Origin: Bacilli bacterium
GTDB lineage: Bacteria > Bacillota_I > Bacilli_A > RF39 > UBA660
NCBI GenBank assembly: GCA_017484205.1
Contig: JAFUTO010000018.1
Coordinates: 62,001-126,000 of the forward strand
DNA: 64,000 nt
Direction of reading: 5' to 3'
Below are positions 23,266 through 32,501 of this stretch, in pieces. Numbering within the stretch: position 1 is the stretch's first letter; every line of letters begins with the position of its first letter. The position numbers and the translations under genes were made by a program. The notes under the pieces were generated by a model, which saw nothing but the letters and a program-made list of their open reading frames with translations, did not search any database and was not told where the DNA came from.

Positions 23266-25633
23266 AATCCCTTAATTTAGCATCCATCTTAGTTGTAACT
23301 GCACTAATTATATTATTTAATACCTCATTAACTTCTTCATCAGAAAGTGTTTTAGTTGGATCTGAGAATGTTAATGTATATGCGATAGATTTCTCATCAG
23401 ATTTAACATTAACACCTGTATAAACATCAAACACATCTATATTAGTAAGTAATCTACTTCCTGCCTTTTTAATAATTGCCTGTATATCGCCAGATGAGGC
23501 ATCCTTCTTAACAACAAATGCTAAATCTTTAGTTATTTCTGGATATTTAGATGATTCTTTATATTTAATAGGTTTTATATCTTTAACAATGTGTGATAAA
23601 GCTAATTCAGCTACAAAGATATCATCTTTGCTTAATGATGGGTGTACTCTCCCTATAATACCTGCTTTTTGTCTATCAATATATATAGCTGCACTCATAC
23701 CTGGATGCATATCAGGTAATTCCTCTTTTACAAACTCATATCTATTTTTTAATCCCATATAATCAAGTAAATTTTCAATGATTCCTTTTATTACATAGAA
23801 ATCTACTTTAATACCATTATTTTGCCATAAATTATTAATATAATTACCTTTCATTAAAATAGCTACTTTAGTATCTTCATTATAATGAATATCATATACT
23901 TTACTTATCTCATATAACATAATATCTTCTACTTTACGATATTTATTATATTCATAAGTATTTAAAAGTGATGGCAATATACTAGTTCTAACAATTGATT
24001 TATCTACACTCATTGGATTAGGTAAAACAATATTTTCCATATTATCATATCTAAATAATTTAGCCATAGTAGGAGATGTTAAAGTATAATTCTTTGTTTC
24101 ATTTAATCCTAGACTTCTAAGTCTTTTAGATATCATCTTAGTATATTTATTATTTCCTATATAGCCACCCCTTTTAATAGTTGTTTTAGGTAGTGTAGAT
24201 ACTAAGTTTTGATAACCATATAATCTGCCTATTTCTTCAGCTATATCATTAACATTAGATTCGATATCAAGTCTTCTATTAGGTACTGTAACAATAAACT
24301 TATCTTTATCTATTTCATATTTAAAATCTAATCTATCTAGTTCTTTTTCCATATCTTCTAATGAAATATTAATACCTAACATTTTGTTTATATCATCTGG
24401 ATAAAAACTTACTACTTTAGGTGTTTTATCTACTTTGTCATGTTTTATAGTACCTGATAACACTTTCGCATCCGCATATTTTTCAAGTAAGTGGCAGGCT
24501 CTTTCTATAGCTTTCTCTGTATATTCATAGTTTAGACCTTTACCATATCTAATAGATGCTTCACTTTTTAGATTTAAATTAGAAGCTGTATATCTAATAC
24601 TTACTGCATCAAATATTGCTGATTCTATTAATATAGTTTTAGTGTTTTCATCTACTTCTGTATTTTCCCCACCCATAACACCAGCTATACAAACTGGTTT
24701 CTTACCGTCTGTAATAACTATATCATTATGTGTTAATACTCTGTCTTTGCTATCTAGTGTAGTTATCTTTTCACCATCTTTGGCATCTCTAACTAAAATA
24801 TTATCTCCTAATTTATCTTTATCAAAAAAGTGCATTGGTTGACCATATTCTAACATAACATAATTAGATATATCTACTACATTATTAATTGGTCTCATGC
24901 CAGCAGCAATCAACCTCTTTTTAATAAACTCTGGAGATTCACCAATTTTTACATCCTTAACCATTTTAGCAAGATAGTATGGACATTTTTTAGTGTCAAC
25001 TTTTAACGTAAAATAGTCTTTTATATTTTCCTTTATAGGATTTGTGCTATCTTGCGGTAATGTTACCTTTTTATTAATAATTGAACCTATTTCATAAGCA
25101 AAACCTATATGATAATAGCAATCATTATTTCTATGTTTATGAACATCTAAATCATATAAAGTATCATCTAAGCCTAAATATTTAATTGGATCTTCCCCTA
25201 CTTTAGCATCATCATCTAATTCATGTATGCCTTTATTATAGTTTTCTTCTGTTTTTTCTTCTAATCCTAGTTCAAATAGCGCACATATCATACCATTTGA
25301 TTCTTCACCACGAATTTTACCAACTTTTATTTCGAAATCACCTGGTAAAACTGCACCTGGTAGGGCAACAATAACTTTTAACCCTTTTTTAACATTAGAG
25401 GCTCCACATACAATTTGAATAACTTCTTCACCAACATTAACCTTACAAACATGCAAATGATCACTATTAGGATGGTCTATACATTCAACTACTTCACCTA
25501 TAGTTAAATGATCTATATGATTAGTTATTACTTTTTCTACATTAATACCAGCTTTAGTTACTTTTACAGCTAATTCTTTTGGATCTTCTGATGCAATATC
25601 AATATAGTCCTTTACCCATTCTAAACTTATCAT
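23264..25633 (-). CDS. pheT: Phenylalanyl-tRNA synthetase beta subunit
   Basis: A 789-residue chain of normal bacterial length. N-terminal tRNA-binding OB domain (about 40-150: HLTIGEVVECIDHPNSDHLH, VCGASNVKKG), B3/4 editing domain (about 205-380), B5 domain (about 400-470), core synthetase-like domain and C-terminal FDX-ACB domain (about 695-789, KYPEITKDLAFVV). With PheS it forms the alpha2-beta2 enzyme that charges tRNA-Phe; the beta subunit edits Tyr-tRNA-Phe. It starts at the last base of the pheS stop (TAATG coupling). Confidence 0.97.
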   Translation of the reverse strand: MISLEWVKDYIDIASEDPKELAVKVTKAGINVEKVITNHIDHLTIGEVVECIDHPNSDHLHVCKVNVGEEVIQIVCGASNVKKGLKVIVALPGAVLPGDFEIKVGKIRGEESNGMICALFELGLEEKTEENYNKGIHELDDDAKVGEDPIKYLGLDDTLYDLDVHKHRNNDCYYHIGFAYEIGSIINKKVTLPQDSTNPIKENIKDYFTLKVDTKKCPYYLAKMVKDVKIGESPEFIKKRLIAAGMRPINNVVDISNYVMLEYGQPMHFFDKDKLGDNILVRDAKDGEKITTLDSKDRVLTHNDIVITDGKKPVCIAGVMGGENTEVDENTKTILIESAIFDAVSIRYTASNLNLKSEASIRYGKGLNYEYTEKAIERACHLLEKYADAKVLSGTIKHDKVDKTPKVVSFYPDDINKMLGINISLEDMEKELDRLDFKYEIDKDKFIVTVPNRRLDIESNVNDIAEEIGRLYGYQNLVSTLPKTTIKRGGYIGNNKYTKMISKRLRSLGLNETKNYTLTSPTMAKLFRYDNMENIVLPNPMSVDKSIVRTSILPSLLNTYEYNKYRKVEDIMLYEISKVYDIHYNEDTKVAILMKGNYINNLWQNNGIKVDFYVIKGIIENLLDYMGLKNRYEFVKEELPDMHPGMSAAIYIDRQKAGIIGRVHPSLSKDDIFVAELALSHIVKDIKPIKYKESSKYPEITKDLAFVVKKDASSGDIQAIIKKAGSRLLTNIDVFDVYTGVNVKSDEKSIAYTLTFSDPTKTLSDEEVNEVLNNIISAVTTKMDAKLRD

Positions 25634-26679
25634 TAGTCTTGCTCCCTTCTATCAAATGTTTTTGCTTCTCTTAAATCAGTATTATAAAATGTCCTGATAT
25701 CATCAATACCATATTTAAGCATTGCAAGACGTTCTGCACCAAAACCAAAAGCAAATCCTGTCCAAATGCTTGGATCATATCCACAATCTCTTAATACATT
25801 AGGATGAACTATACCTGCTCCAGCTACAGTAATCCAACCAGTATTTTTACATAGTGAACAACCTTTACCCTTACATGCAAAACAACTAATATCTGTTTCT
25901 ACAGAAGGTTCTGTAAATTGGTAATAACTTGGTCTGAATCTAGTTTCGATGGAATCGCCAAATACTGATTTTAAAATAACATCAAAGGTTCCCTTTAAAT
26001 CAGATAAACTCACTTCTTTATCTACTAATAATCCCTCTATTTGCATAAATTGGTGTGAATGTGTCGCGTCATCATTATCTCTTCTATATGTCTTACCTGG
26101 GCATATAATTCTAATTGGTTTTTCACCTTTTGCTTCTAACATTGTTCTAGCTTGAACAGGTGATGTTTGACTTCTAAGTAAGATATTTTCATCTTCTATA
26201 TAGAAGGTATCTTGAGCGTCTCTTGCGGGATGTCCTTTAGGTATATTCAATAATTCAAAATTATATTTATCCTCTTCTATTTCTGGACCATCTACTACAT
26301 CATATCCCATAGACATACAAACACTCTCTATTTCTTCTACTAATTTTTCTAGTATGTTAGGTGTTCCTTCTTCTATTTTATAAGAAGGTAGACTTATATC
26401 AATAGTTTCATTTGCTAATTTTTGATTTAATAGTTCTTCATTTAGTTTTTCTTCTAATTTATTAATAGTTTCATTTGCATAATTCCTTATTTCATTAGAT
26501 AACCTACCAACTTCTTTTCTTTCTTCCACTGATAAATCTTTCATATTAGAAGTAAGTTCTGTAATAAAACCTTTTTTACCTAAGTATTTTACTTTAACAT
26601 CATTAAGTTCTTTTAATGTAGTTACTGCATCTAATACTGAATCTAATCTTTCTTTTATTTCTTCAATTTTTTCTTTCAT
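25633..26679 (-). CDS. pheS: Phenylalanyl-tRNA synthetase alpha subunit
   Basis: A 348-residue class II synthetase catalytic subunit. An N-terminal coiled coil (1-85) precedes the catalytic domain, with motif 2 (PGKTYRRDNDDATHSHQFMQ, His-rich site), FRPSYYQFTEPSVETDISC, and motif 3 (GFAFGFGAERLAMLKYGI). An extra CFACKGKGCSLC cysteine pair set lies at about 268-279, as in other Bacilli PheS. Expression is set by the T-box leader directly upstream. GGAGGT is the ribosome binding site. Confidence 0.97.
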   Translation of the reverse strand: MKEKIEEIKERLDSVLDAVTTLKELNDVKVKYLGKKGFITELTSNMKDLSVEERKEVGRLSNEIRNYANETINKLEEKLNEELLNQKLANETIDISLPSYKIEEGTPNILEKLVEEIESVCMSMGYDVVDGPEIEEDKYNFELLNIPKGHPARDAQDTFYIEDENILLRSQTSPVQARTMLEAKGEKPIRIICPGKTYRRDNDDATHSHQFMQIEGLLVDKEVSLSDLKGTFDVILKSVFGDSIETRFRPSYYQFTEPSVETDISCFACKGKGCSLCKNTGWITVAGAGIVHPNVLRDCGYDPSIWTGFAFGFGAERLAMLKYGIDDIRTFYNTDLREAKTFDRREQD

Positions 26680-26689
26680 ATTTACCTCC

Positions 26690-26905
26690 TAAAAAATAAA
26701 AAGATATCCATAACATAAGGACGAATTACCGCGGTACCACCTTATTTCATAGATATCTATGCTCTCTATCTTAACGCGATTAACGGGATTATTCCAGCTC
26801 ATATATTGAAATTCACTATATAATATCTTAAATAACTTCCACCATCGTTATTCTCTCTCTTAAGTGTCATATATAGCTACTTTATATAATCATTGCCATT
26901 ACATA
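26690..26905 (-). promoter_or_regulatory. T-box riboswitch (tRNA-Phe) controlling pheST
   Basis: The minus strand carries the T-box signature AAGGTGGTACCGCGG (26743-26729). Stem I includes a specifier triplet UUC, the Phe codon, followed by A (26810-26808). The terminator is formed by 26757-26740 pairing with 26720-26703 (17 of 18 positions), followed by TTTTTATTTTTT. Uncharged tRNA-Phe would stabilise the alternative antiterminator and allow pheS-pheT transcription. Confidence 0.92.
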
Positions 26906-26907
26906 AG

Positions 26908-26936
26908 ATATTAACATTATTTTAAGTTATTGTCAA
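26908..26936 (-). promoter_or_regulatory. Promoter of the T-box/pheST transcript
   Basis: Minus-strand TTGACA (26931-26936), 17 bp, TAATAT (26908-26913). The -35 overlaps the stop codon of the upstream HtrA gene. Confidence 0.85.
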
Positions 26937-27997
26937 TTATTTAAGCTTAAAATCTCTGTTAATATTATTTTTGTTTCTAATTCTTCGTTGCCTCTTCTAT
27001 ATTTTATAGTTATCTCATCATTTATATCATATTTATATAGTAAATATCTAAAATGAGGAGCAGTTTTTACTTTATTATTGCCTATATAAGTAATAACATC
27101 ACCTTTTTTTAACCCAGCGTTTGAAGCAGGTGAGTTATTAGAGACACTGATAACAACTGCGCCTTCACTTATATTAGGTATATTAATATTTTGTTCTCGA
27201 AGTAAATAACTACCTACATCAGTTAGTGATACTCCAATACTAGGTCTATTAATTATACCATTTTCTTCTATTTTAGTTGCAATTGACATAGCCTGTTCAA
27301 TGGGAATTGCAAAACCCATACCTTCAGTATCATCACCAGCTATTTTAAGTGAATTTATGCCAATTACTTCACCATCTACATTACATAAAGGGCCACCACT
27401 ATTTCCTTCATTAATAGCTGCATCTGTTTGTAATACATCCATAAGTATTTCGCCTACTGATATTCTTACAGTTATCGTTCTATCTTTACCAGATAATATC
27501 CCTTTTGTGACAGTTCCTTGATAATCAATGCCTAAAGGAGAACCTACTGTAAAAACATTATCACCAAGTGACATATTTGTACTGTTACCTATAATTGCAA
27601 TTTGTTTAACATAATTACTATCAATGCTTAAAACAGCTACATCCGAATATATATCACTACCAACTATATTTGCTTCCACTAATTCTCCACTAGAAAGTAA
27701 TAATTTTATTGTATCAGCTTTATCTATTACATGATGATTAGTAATTACAAATGCATGGTCATCTTCCTTTTTATATACAAAGCCTGTACCTGTTGCTACT
27801 AACTTATCTTTTTGATAGTTTTCTACTAATAATACAGCATCATATATTTTATCTATGGGACCTTTTAAAGAACCTGTATCACTATAATTAACTTCATTAG
27901 TAATATGTTTTTCTTTAGTATTATATAAACATAATGTACCAATAACTCCTAGAAAAAAAGCTAATATAACTATTAATATATATGTTATTTTTTTCAT
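26933..27997 (-). CDS. HtrA/DegP-family membrane-anchored serine protease
   Basis: A 354-residue S1C protease with one N-terminal TM (about 5-25), a trypsin-like domain with the triad His 89 (TNHHV), Asp 119 (SDVAVL) and Ser 200 (EGNSGGP), and one C-terminal PDZ domain (about 265-350: RPSIGVSLTDVG, SPASNAGLKKGDVITYIG). It acts outside the membrane in quality control of exported proteins. ATG 27997 shares its first base with the stop of the Abi-like gene (TAATG), so it is translated by coupling; a TTG at 28021 with eight more residues is less likely. Three-domain layout is standard for Bacilli HtrA. Confidence 0.92.
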   Translation of the reverse strand: MKKITYILIVILAFFLGVIGTLCLYNTKEKHITNEVNYSDTGSLKGPIDKIYDAVLLVENYQKDKLVATGTGFVYKKEDDHAFVITNHHVIDKADTIKLLLSSGELVEANIVGSDIYSDVAVLSIDSNYVKQIAIIGNSTNMSLGDNVFTVGSPLGIDYQGTVTKGILSGKDRTITVRISVGEILMDVLQTDAAINEGNSGGPLCNVDGEVIGINSLKIAGDDTEGMGFAIPIEQAMSIATKIEENGIINRPSIGVSLTDVGSYLLREQNINIPNISEGAVVISVSNNSPASNAGLKKGDVITYIGNNKVKTAPHFRYLLYKYDINDEITIKYRRGNEELETKIILTEILSLNN

Positions 27998-28926
27998 TAT
28001 AAATCTATTATATCTTTCCAATTATTTGGAAAACCTATCTTATTTAATATGCTTTCTAATGGTACAACATCTATATGTTGATCTAATATATCAATTTCAT
28101 AACCAATTTCATATGTAAGACTTCTAAATTCTTTATCAGTAAGTAATGCCTTAAGCATTATCATAAGTGCGAATAAGTCATTTTTTCCATATATATATCC
28201 ACCATCGTCTTTTTCAATATTTAGAGCAGAATGAATATAGCAATCTGGAATAACCTTTTGAGTTCTATAATCATACAAAATTTCTTCGTGGGCACATAAA
28301 TTTCTAAAATTGGCAATTAACGATAAATAAATCCCTAATGTTTCTGTATCTAACCCATATTTTTCAGCTATTACTTTTTGGTCATCATATCTTAATATTG
28401 CATATAATTCTGATACAATACCAAAGGATAATACTTTAACTAAAATCCACATAGGTATGTAACCATATTTATTTATATAATGCACTGTTGCAGTATGTTT
28501 ATCTCCATTAACTCTAATTTGTCTTTTCATCTTATTTAATACATCATTTATTTGCCTTTTTCTTAGAGGATCTTGATTAAAGTTATTTGGATTTAAGTAG
28601 TCTTTTTCTTTATAACCATAGTTCTTAGATAATTGATAACTTATTATTGATTTTATGTTATTTTCAACGACCAATAAATATCTAAAATAAATATTTCTTA
28701 TTCTGCGGTCAAAAATAAATGCAGAATATAATTCATCAAAAGTAGTTCCGTCTAAAAATAAATCATTACCTTTTTCTTTAGAAAATAAATGTCTATAACC
28801 ATTTATAAAAAAGTAATTTTCTCTAAGCAAAATATTTCTAGCTTCTTCTTCATCTTTGATAACTAAACCACGATCTTTCAATATAACAATTTGCTCATCT
28901 AAAGTTTTAAATACTTTATTTGCCAT
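27997..28926 (-). CDS. Abi_2-family (AbiD/AbiF-like) HEPN protein
   Basis: A 309-residue protein of the Abi-like family (Pfam Abi_2) known from phage abortive infection. Diagnostic segments: DEQIVILKDRGLVIKDEEEA at the start, ENYFFINGYRHLF, FIFDRRIRNIYFRYLLVVEN, and FRNLCAHEEILYDYR, which contains the HEPN-type RNLCAH (R-x4-6-H) motif expected of a ribonuclease. Family proteins are cytoplasmic and may cut RNA on phage infection or act as toxins. The single gene has no obvious antitoxin, and it is coupled to an HtrA protease gene by a one-base overlap. Base composition is like the neighbours. Confidence 0.85.
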   Translation of the reverse strand: MANKVFKTLDEQIVILKDRGLVIKDEEEARNILLRENYFFINGYRHLFSKEKGNDLFLDGTTFDELYSAFIFDRRIRNIYFRYLLVVENNIKSIISYQLSKNYGYKEKDYLNPNNFNQDPLRKRQINDVLNKMKRQIRVNGDKHTATVHYINKYGYIPMWILVKVLSFGIVSELYAILRYDDQKVIAEKYGLDTETLGIYLSLIANFRNLCAHEEILYDYRTQKVIPDCYIHSALNIEKDDGGYIYGKNDLFALMIMLKALLTDKEFRSLTYEIGYEIDILDQHIDVVPLESILNKIGFPNNWKDIIDL

Positions 28927-28971
28927 ATTATCACCATATCAATTATAACATATTATATGTTTTAATTAAAG

Positions 28972-28997
28972 AAAAAAGATGAATTAATTTTCATCTT
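28972..28997 (-). terminator. Terminator of the DUF1292 gene
   Basis: Minus-strand stem AAGATGAA/TTCATCTT (28976-28983, 28990-28997), then six T. Confidence 0.8.
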
Positions 28998-29241
28998 CAT
29001 CCATTAGGTCTAAATGCTCAAGTATAAACTTAGCCATACTATCATCTTCAACTATTTTAATATAAGTTTGTTCACCATCTTTTACTTCTTCAAATAGATA
29101 GAAGTCTTCTTTTACATCTGTTTCTTCTGCATCAACAGAGCAACAAACAAAATAGTTTTGATTATTATAAATTGCTTGATGTAAAATCATAAATTTATCA
29201 CCATCAGCAGTTGTAATAATTTGATTAATTTTATTTTCCAT
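28984..29241 (-). CDS. DUF1292-family (YrzB-like) small acidic protein
   Basis: An 85-residue acidic protein. ATG 29241 has AGGAGAA upstream; TTG 29259 would be before the Shine-Dalgarno. Residues 5-70 fit the DUF1292 pattern: IITTADGDKFMILHQAIYNNQNYFVCC, then DFYLFEEVKDGEQTYIKIVED. Function of the family is unknown; many members occur near alaS/ruvX/yrrL in Bacilli, not here. It is likely co-transcribed with the large coiled-coil gene upstream (21 bp). Confidence 0.75.
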   Translation of the reverse strand: MENKINQIITTADGDKFMILHQAIYNNQNYFVCCSVDAEETDVKEDFYLFEEVKDGEQTYIKIVEDDSMAKFILEHLDLMDEDEN

Positions 29242-29262
29242 TTTTATTCTCCTATCCAATTA

Positions 29263-32200
29263 TTATCTATGCATTCCACCAGAATTATTAGTAACAACTT
29301 CTGCAGAATCTCCTAATAGAGCTTGTAAATCTAATAATTGATCATTTGTTAAAGTAGCTTGTTGTAATTCAGCTGCTCTTTGAGCAAGAATAGCTTGTTT
29401 TTCTTCCTCTGACATTCCTGCAAATTCATCAGCAGTACCACCAGCTTGATCTGCAGCTACTGTTTCCTCAGTAGTACCAGTATTAGTTATAGTATATGTT
29501 CCTCCGTCTTCAGTTAAAGTAAGATTTGCATTACCATTAGCTAATTTTATATTTTGAACATAACTAGCATCCTCAGTGCTTGTTATATAACTTTCACCTG
29601 GAGTTAAGTTTGCACCTACATTTTTTGTTTCTGTTTCAGTTTTTTCTGTTCCACCAGGTAAAACCACATTGTTTTCAGTTACTTCTGTAGTAGAATCTTT
29701 TGTTTCTCCTGTTGCAGTATTTTCAGTTTTTGTTTCAACTGTTGTATTTGTATTTTCAGTTTTTGTTTCTCCACCTGTAACAGTTTCTGCAACTTTTTCT
29801 CCACCTGTTGTATTTGTATTTTCACTAATTACTTGTTGATTTGTATTATTATTTTGAACTTCTTCATTAGAAACGATAACGCCTCCGCCTAAGTCAGGTA
29901 ATACTACATTATTATCTATTACTTCTGTAGTATCTGATACAACTCCTGTTCCTGTTCCATCAGTAACATTTGTAACACCTGTAGAAGTCTTTGTTCCGTC
30001 AGGATTAACAACCTCATTTCCAACTACCTCTGTTGTTTCAGATATTTTTTCTCCACCTGTTACTACAGTACTTTGACCTATTACTTGTTGATTTGTATTT
30101 TCCCCAACAATTTCTTCACTTTGACTTATAATAGTCCCTTTTTCATCTGTTGTATTTGTAGAAGTACCTGTTCCACCTGTATTAGTACCATTTCCAGTAC
30201 CACCAGGATTAGTAGTTGTATTAGTTCCTGTTGTATTTGTACCTGTTGTATTTGTACCTGTTGTATTAGTTCCTGTTGTATTTGTAGAAGTACCTGTTCC
30301 TGTTGTTTTAGTACTTGTTGTGCTAGTACCTGTTCCTGTTTTCTTGTTTGTTGAGTCTGTAGCTTTTCCAGTTACAGCATCATGAATAGCTTGACTATCG
30401 CTATTTTCTTTATCCTTATCTTCTGTATTTTCTTCACCAGCATCTACCATAGATTCAGTATTTGCATCATTACCAAATTTAGAAGCAAGGCGATCTCTTA
30501 ATTCATCATTAGTTAATGAGAATAATGCTGCTACTACACCACCAGCTACGGCCAAACCATAAAGATATTTTTTCCATTCATCTTTGAAACCATTTTTCAT
30601 TCCAGCTAATTTTGTCTTAAATTTACCTAATAAACCTTTAGCTTTATTTTGCAATGAATCACTTGCTTTGTGATATGCTGCTACTGGAATTAATGCTGCT
30701 GCAGCAAGTTTTTCACCAACATTTGATTTTTTCTTATTAACATCAAATGGAACAATTTTTTCATCGACACCTTCAATATATTCAGGATTATCACCTGACA
30801 TATATTTTTCATACCACCAATCAGGTTTATATACATAATTAGCATTTACTGTTGGGTCGCCCTCCATTTTAATATCAAAATCATCATCATCTGATACTTG
30901 AATATCAAAATCATCTTCTTGTTCTGCTGGTTTTACAGAATCTACTTCATTAGTTACTTCACCAAATAAATCATCAGCATTATCAGCGATTTCTATTTCT
31001 GGAGTATCAATTGTTACATCAGTAGTAGGTACAACTACCTCTTCATTTGAAACAACTGGAGCCTCATTAGTTGATGTTGCCACATTAACATTCTCTAAAC
31101 TAGATAAAATTGTAGCAATTTTTTCTGTAACACCAATTGATAAAAATTGTTTTCTATTTTCTAATGCTGCCTTAGCAGATAGTAATTCTGCCAACTTATT
31201 TTGATCACTTTCATATTTAGAATAATCAAAAGCATTATTATCTACTAGATCTTTTAGTTGTTTTCTAATTTCAATTGCACGAACACTACTATTATCTAAT
31301 GTAGCCAACTCAGATCTTAAACTTTGAATTTGTTCTAAATCATTACTGTTAGTTACGTTATAGCGTTTATCTGTATAGAAATCAATAAGATTTTGATATC
31401 TATCTGCTTTTTCTAATCTATCAGAACCATATTCAGTAGCTAATGCTTCTTCTTGATCAGCAATTCTTGCTTTTAAATCAGCTATTTCAGCTTCGTCAGT
31501 AGCAGGGTCAAGAGTAACAACTCTTCTTCTCATTGTTTCTAATTGTCTTCTTAGTGCATCACCATTAGCTCTATCACGACGTTCTTCTAATTCACTTATT
31601 CTTTGGTCATAAACTTCTCCACGGAAATTAGATTCTAGATAATTTGAATCTTCCTCAAGTCTAGTTTGAATATTCGCAATTTCACTAGCATTTTCAGCTA
31701 ACTGACTTTCAATTTTTGCTAATTCTGCTTCTCTATCTTGTTCTATTGTAGTTGAATTACTAATTGTTTCATATAGTACTGTTAAATCACGAGTTGCATC
31801 TTCAATAGAATATGTACCATTTTGGATACCTGTAATCATATCATTTAAATCTGCATCTACATTTTCTCTAATATACTCAAATCTTGAAGAAATACTATCT
31901 CTGGCAGTTTGTAATTCTTGTAATCTATCTTCATCTGCCATCTTTACATTTAGGTTAACACCTGGTTCTTCGGCCATTCTTCTTTCTAATGTTTCCAAGC
32001 GATCTTGATAATATGATAATGATCTTTCATCACTACTAACATCTGAAGTTCTTTGAGCAAGGAAACTTCTTAAATTTTCTAATCTACTAGCAGTTTCATC
32101 TCTACCATTACGTTGATTTTCTAAAATTCTATTAAATCTTTCATCTTGTGTTCCATCACTAGCTCTTAATTCAACACCTGTTTGTTCAATAGCATCTTCA

Positions 32201-32487
32201 TACGCAGCAAGATCTTTTTCAGCTTCAATAATTCTAGTATTGCTTGAATTAACATCTTCTCTTGCTTGTGTTAATTTATTTTGAACTGATTCAATAGTTC
32301 TTTCATATATAGTCTTTCTACGTTCATTACCTACTTCGGCATCTTCACGATAATTATCATTATTAGCAATTTTTTCCTCTAATGGTCTAATTTCTTCATC
32401 TAAACTAATAAGTTCACGATCTAATTCACTTTGAGGTAAAATATTTCTTAACTCTTCTATAGCTTGGATTAATTCTTCATTACTCAT
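29263..32487 (-). CDS. Large coiled-coil membrane protein with Thr/Gly/Asn repeats
   Basis: A 1074-residue protein; the start follows AAAGGAG. Residues about 1-460 are predicted heptad-rich coiled coil (SELDRELISLDEEIRPLEEK, many Glu/Arg/Leu). An acidic linker comes next (about 460-560), then a basic stretch and one TM (about 637-657, GLAVAGGVVAALFSLTND). After it comes a long Thr/Asn/Gly/Glu-rich segment, including five perfect or near-perfect TTGTN repeats (about 733-758). The N-terminus has no signal peptide, so the coiled coil is cytosolic and the repeat region extracytoplasmic, or vice versa. Unknown family; may be a cell-division, cell-shape or spore-coat scaffold. Confidence 0.65.
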   Translation of the reverse strand: MSNEELIQAIEELRNILPQSELDRELISLDEEIRPLEEKIANNDNYREDAEVGNERRKTIYERTIESVQNKLTQAREDVNSSNTRIIEAEKDLAAYEDAIEQTGVELRASDGTQDERFNRILENQRNGRDETASRLENLRSFLAQRTSDVSSDERSLSYYQDRLETLERRMAEEPGVNLNVKMADEDRLQELQTARDSISSRFEYIRENVDADLNDMITGIQNGTYSIEDATRDLTVLYETISNSTTIEQDREAELAKIESQLAENASEIANIQTRLEEDSNYLESNFRGEVYDQRISELEERRDRANGDALRRQLETMRRRVVTLDPATDEAEIADLKARIADQEEALATEYGSDRLEKADRYQNLIDFYTDKRYNVTNSNDLEQIQSLRSELATLDNSSVRAIEIRKQLKDLVDNNAFDYSKYESDQNKLAELLSAKAALENRKQFLSIGVTEKIATILSSLENVNVATSTNEAPVVSNEEVVVPTTDVTIDTPEIEIADNADDLFGEVTNEVDSVKPAEQEDDFDIQVSDDDDFDIKMEGDPTVNANYVYKPDWWYEKYMSGDNPEYIEGVDEKIVPFDVNKKKSNVGEKLAAAALIPVAAYHKASDSLQNKAKGLLGKFKTKLAGMKNGFKDEWKKYLYGLAVAGGVVAALFSLTNDELRDRLASKFGNDANTESMVDAGEENTEDKDKENSDSQAIHDAVTGKATDSTNKKTGTGTSTTSTKTTGTGTSTNTTGTNTTGTNTTGTNTTGTNTTTNPGGTGNGTNTGGTGTSTNTTDEKGTIISQSEEIVGENTNQQVIGQSTVVTGGEKISETTEVVGNEVVNPDGTKTSTGVTNVTDGTGTGVVSDTTEVIDNNVVLPDLGGGVIVSNEEVQNNNTNQQVISENTNTTGGEKVAETVTGGETKTENTNTTVETKTENTATGETKDSTTEVTENNVVLPGGTEKTETETKNVGANLTPGESYITSTEDASYVQNIKLANGNANLTLTEDGGTYTITNTGTTEETVAADQAGGTADEFAGMSEEEKQAILAQRAAELQQATLTNDQLLDLQALLGDSAEVVTNNSGGMHR
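30215..30289 (-). repeat. Tandem 15-bp repeat encoding TTGTN
   Basis: Five head-to-tail 15-bp copies of a unit starting GTTGTAT on the plus strand, at 30215, 30230, 30245, 30260 and 30275. They encode TTGTN units in the coiled-coil protein. Such perfect short repeats are prone to copy-number variation. Confidence 0.85.
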
Positions 32488-32501
32488 TTATCCCCACTCC
32501 T

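Noticed and set aside
30073-30354. A 93-codon plus-strand Cys/Ser/Thr-rich open frame
   Set aside because: It is the complement of the TTGTN repeat region; composition follows from the repeat.
29263-32487. CRISPR-like repeats
   Set aside because: The repeats are contiguous 15-bp coding units without spacers and encode TTGTN; no CRISPR array is present.
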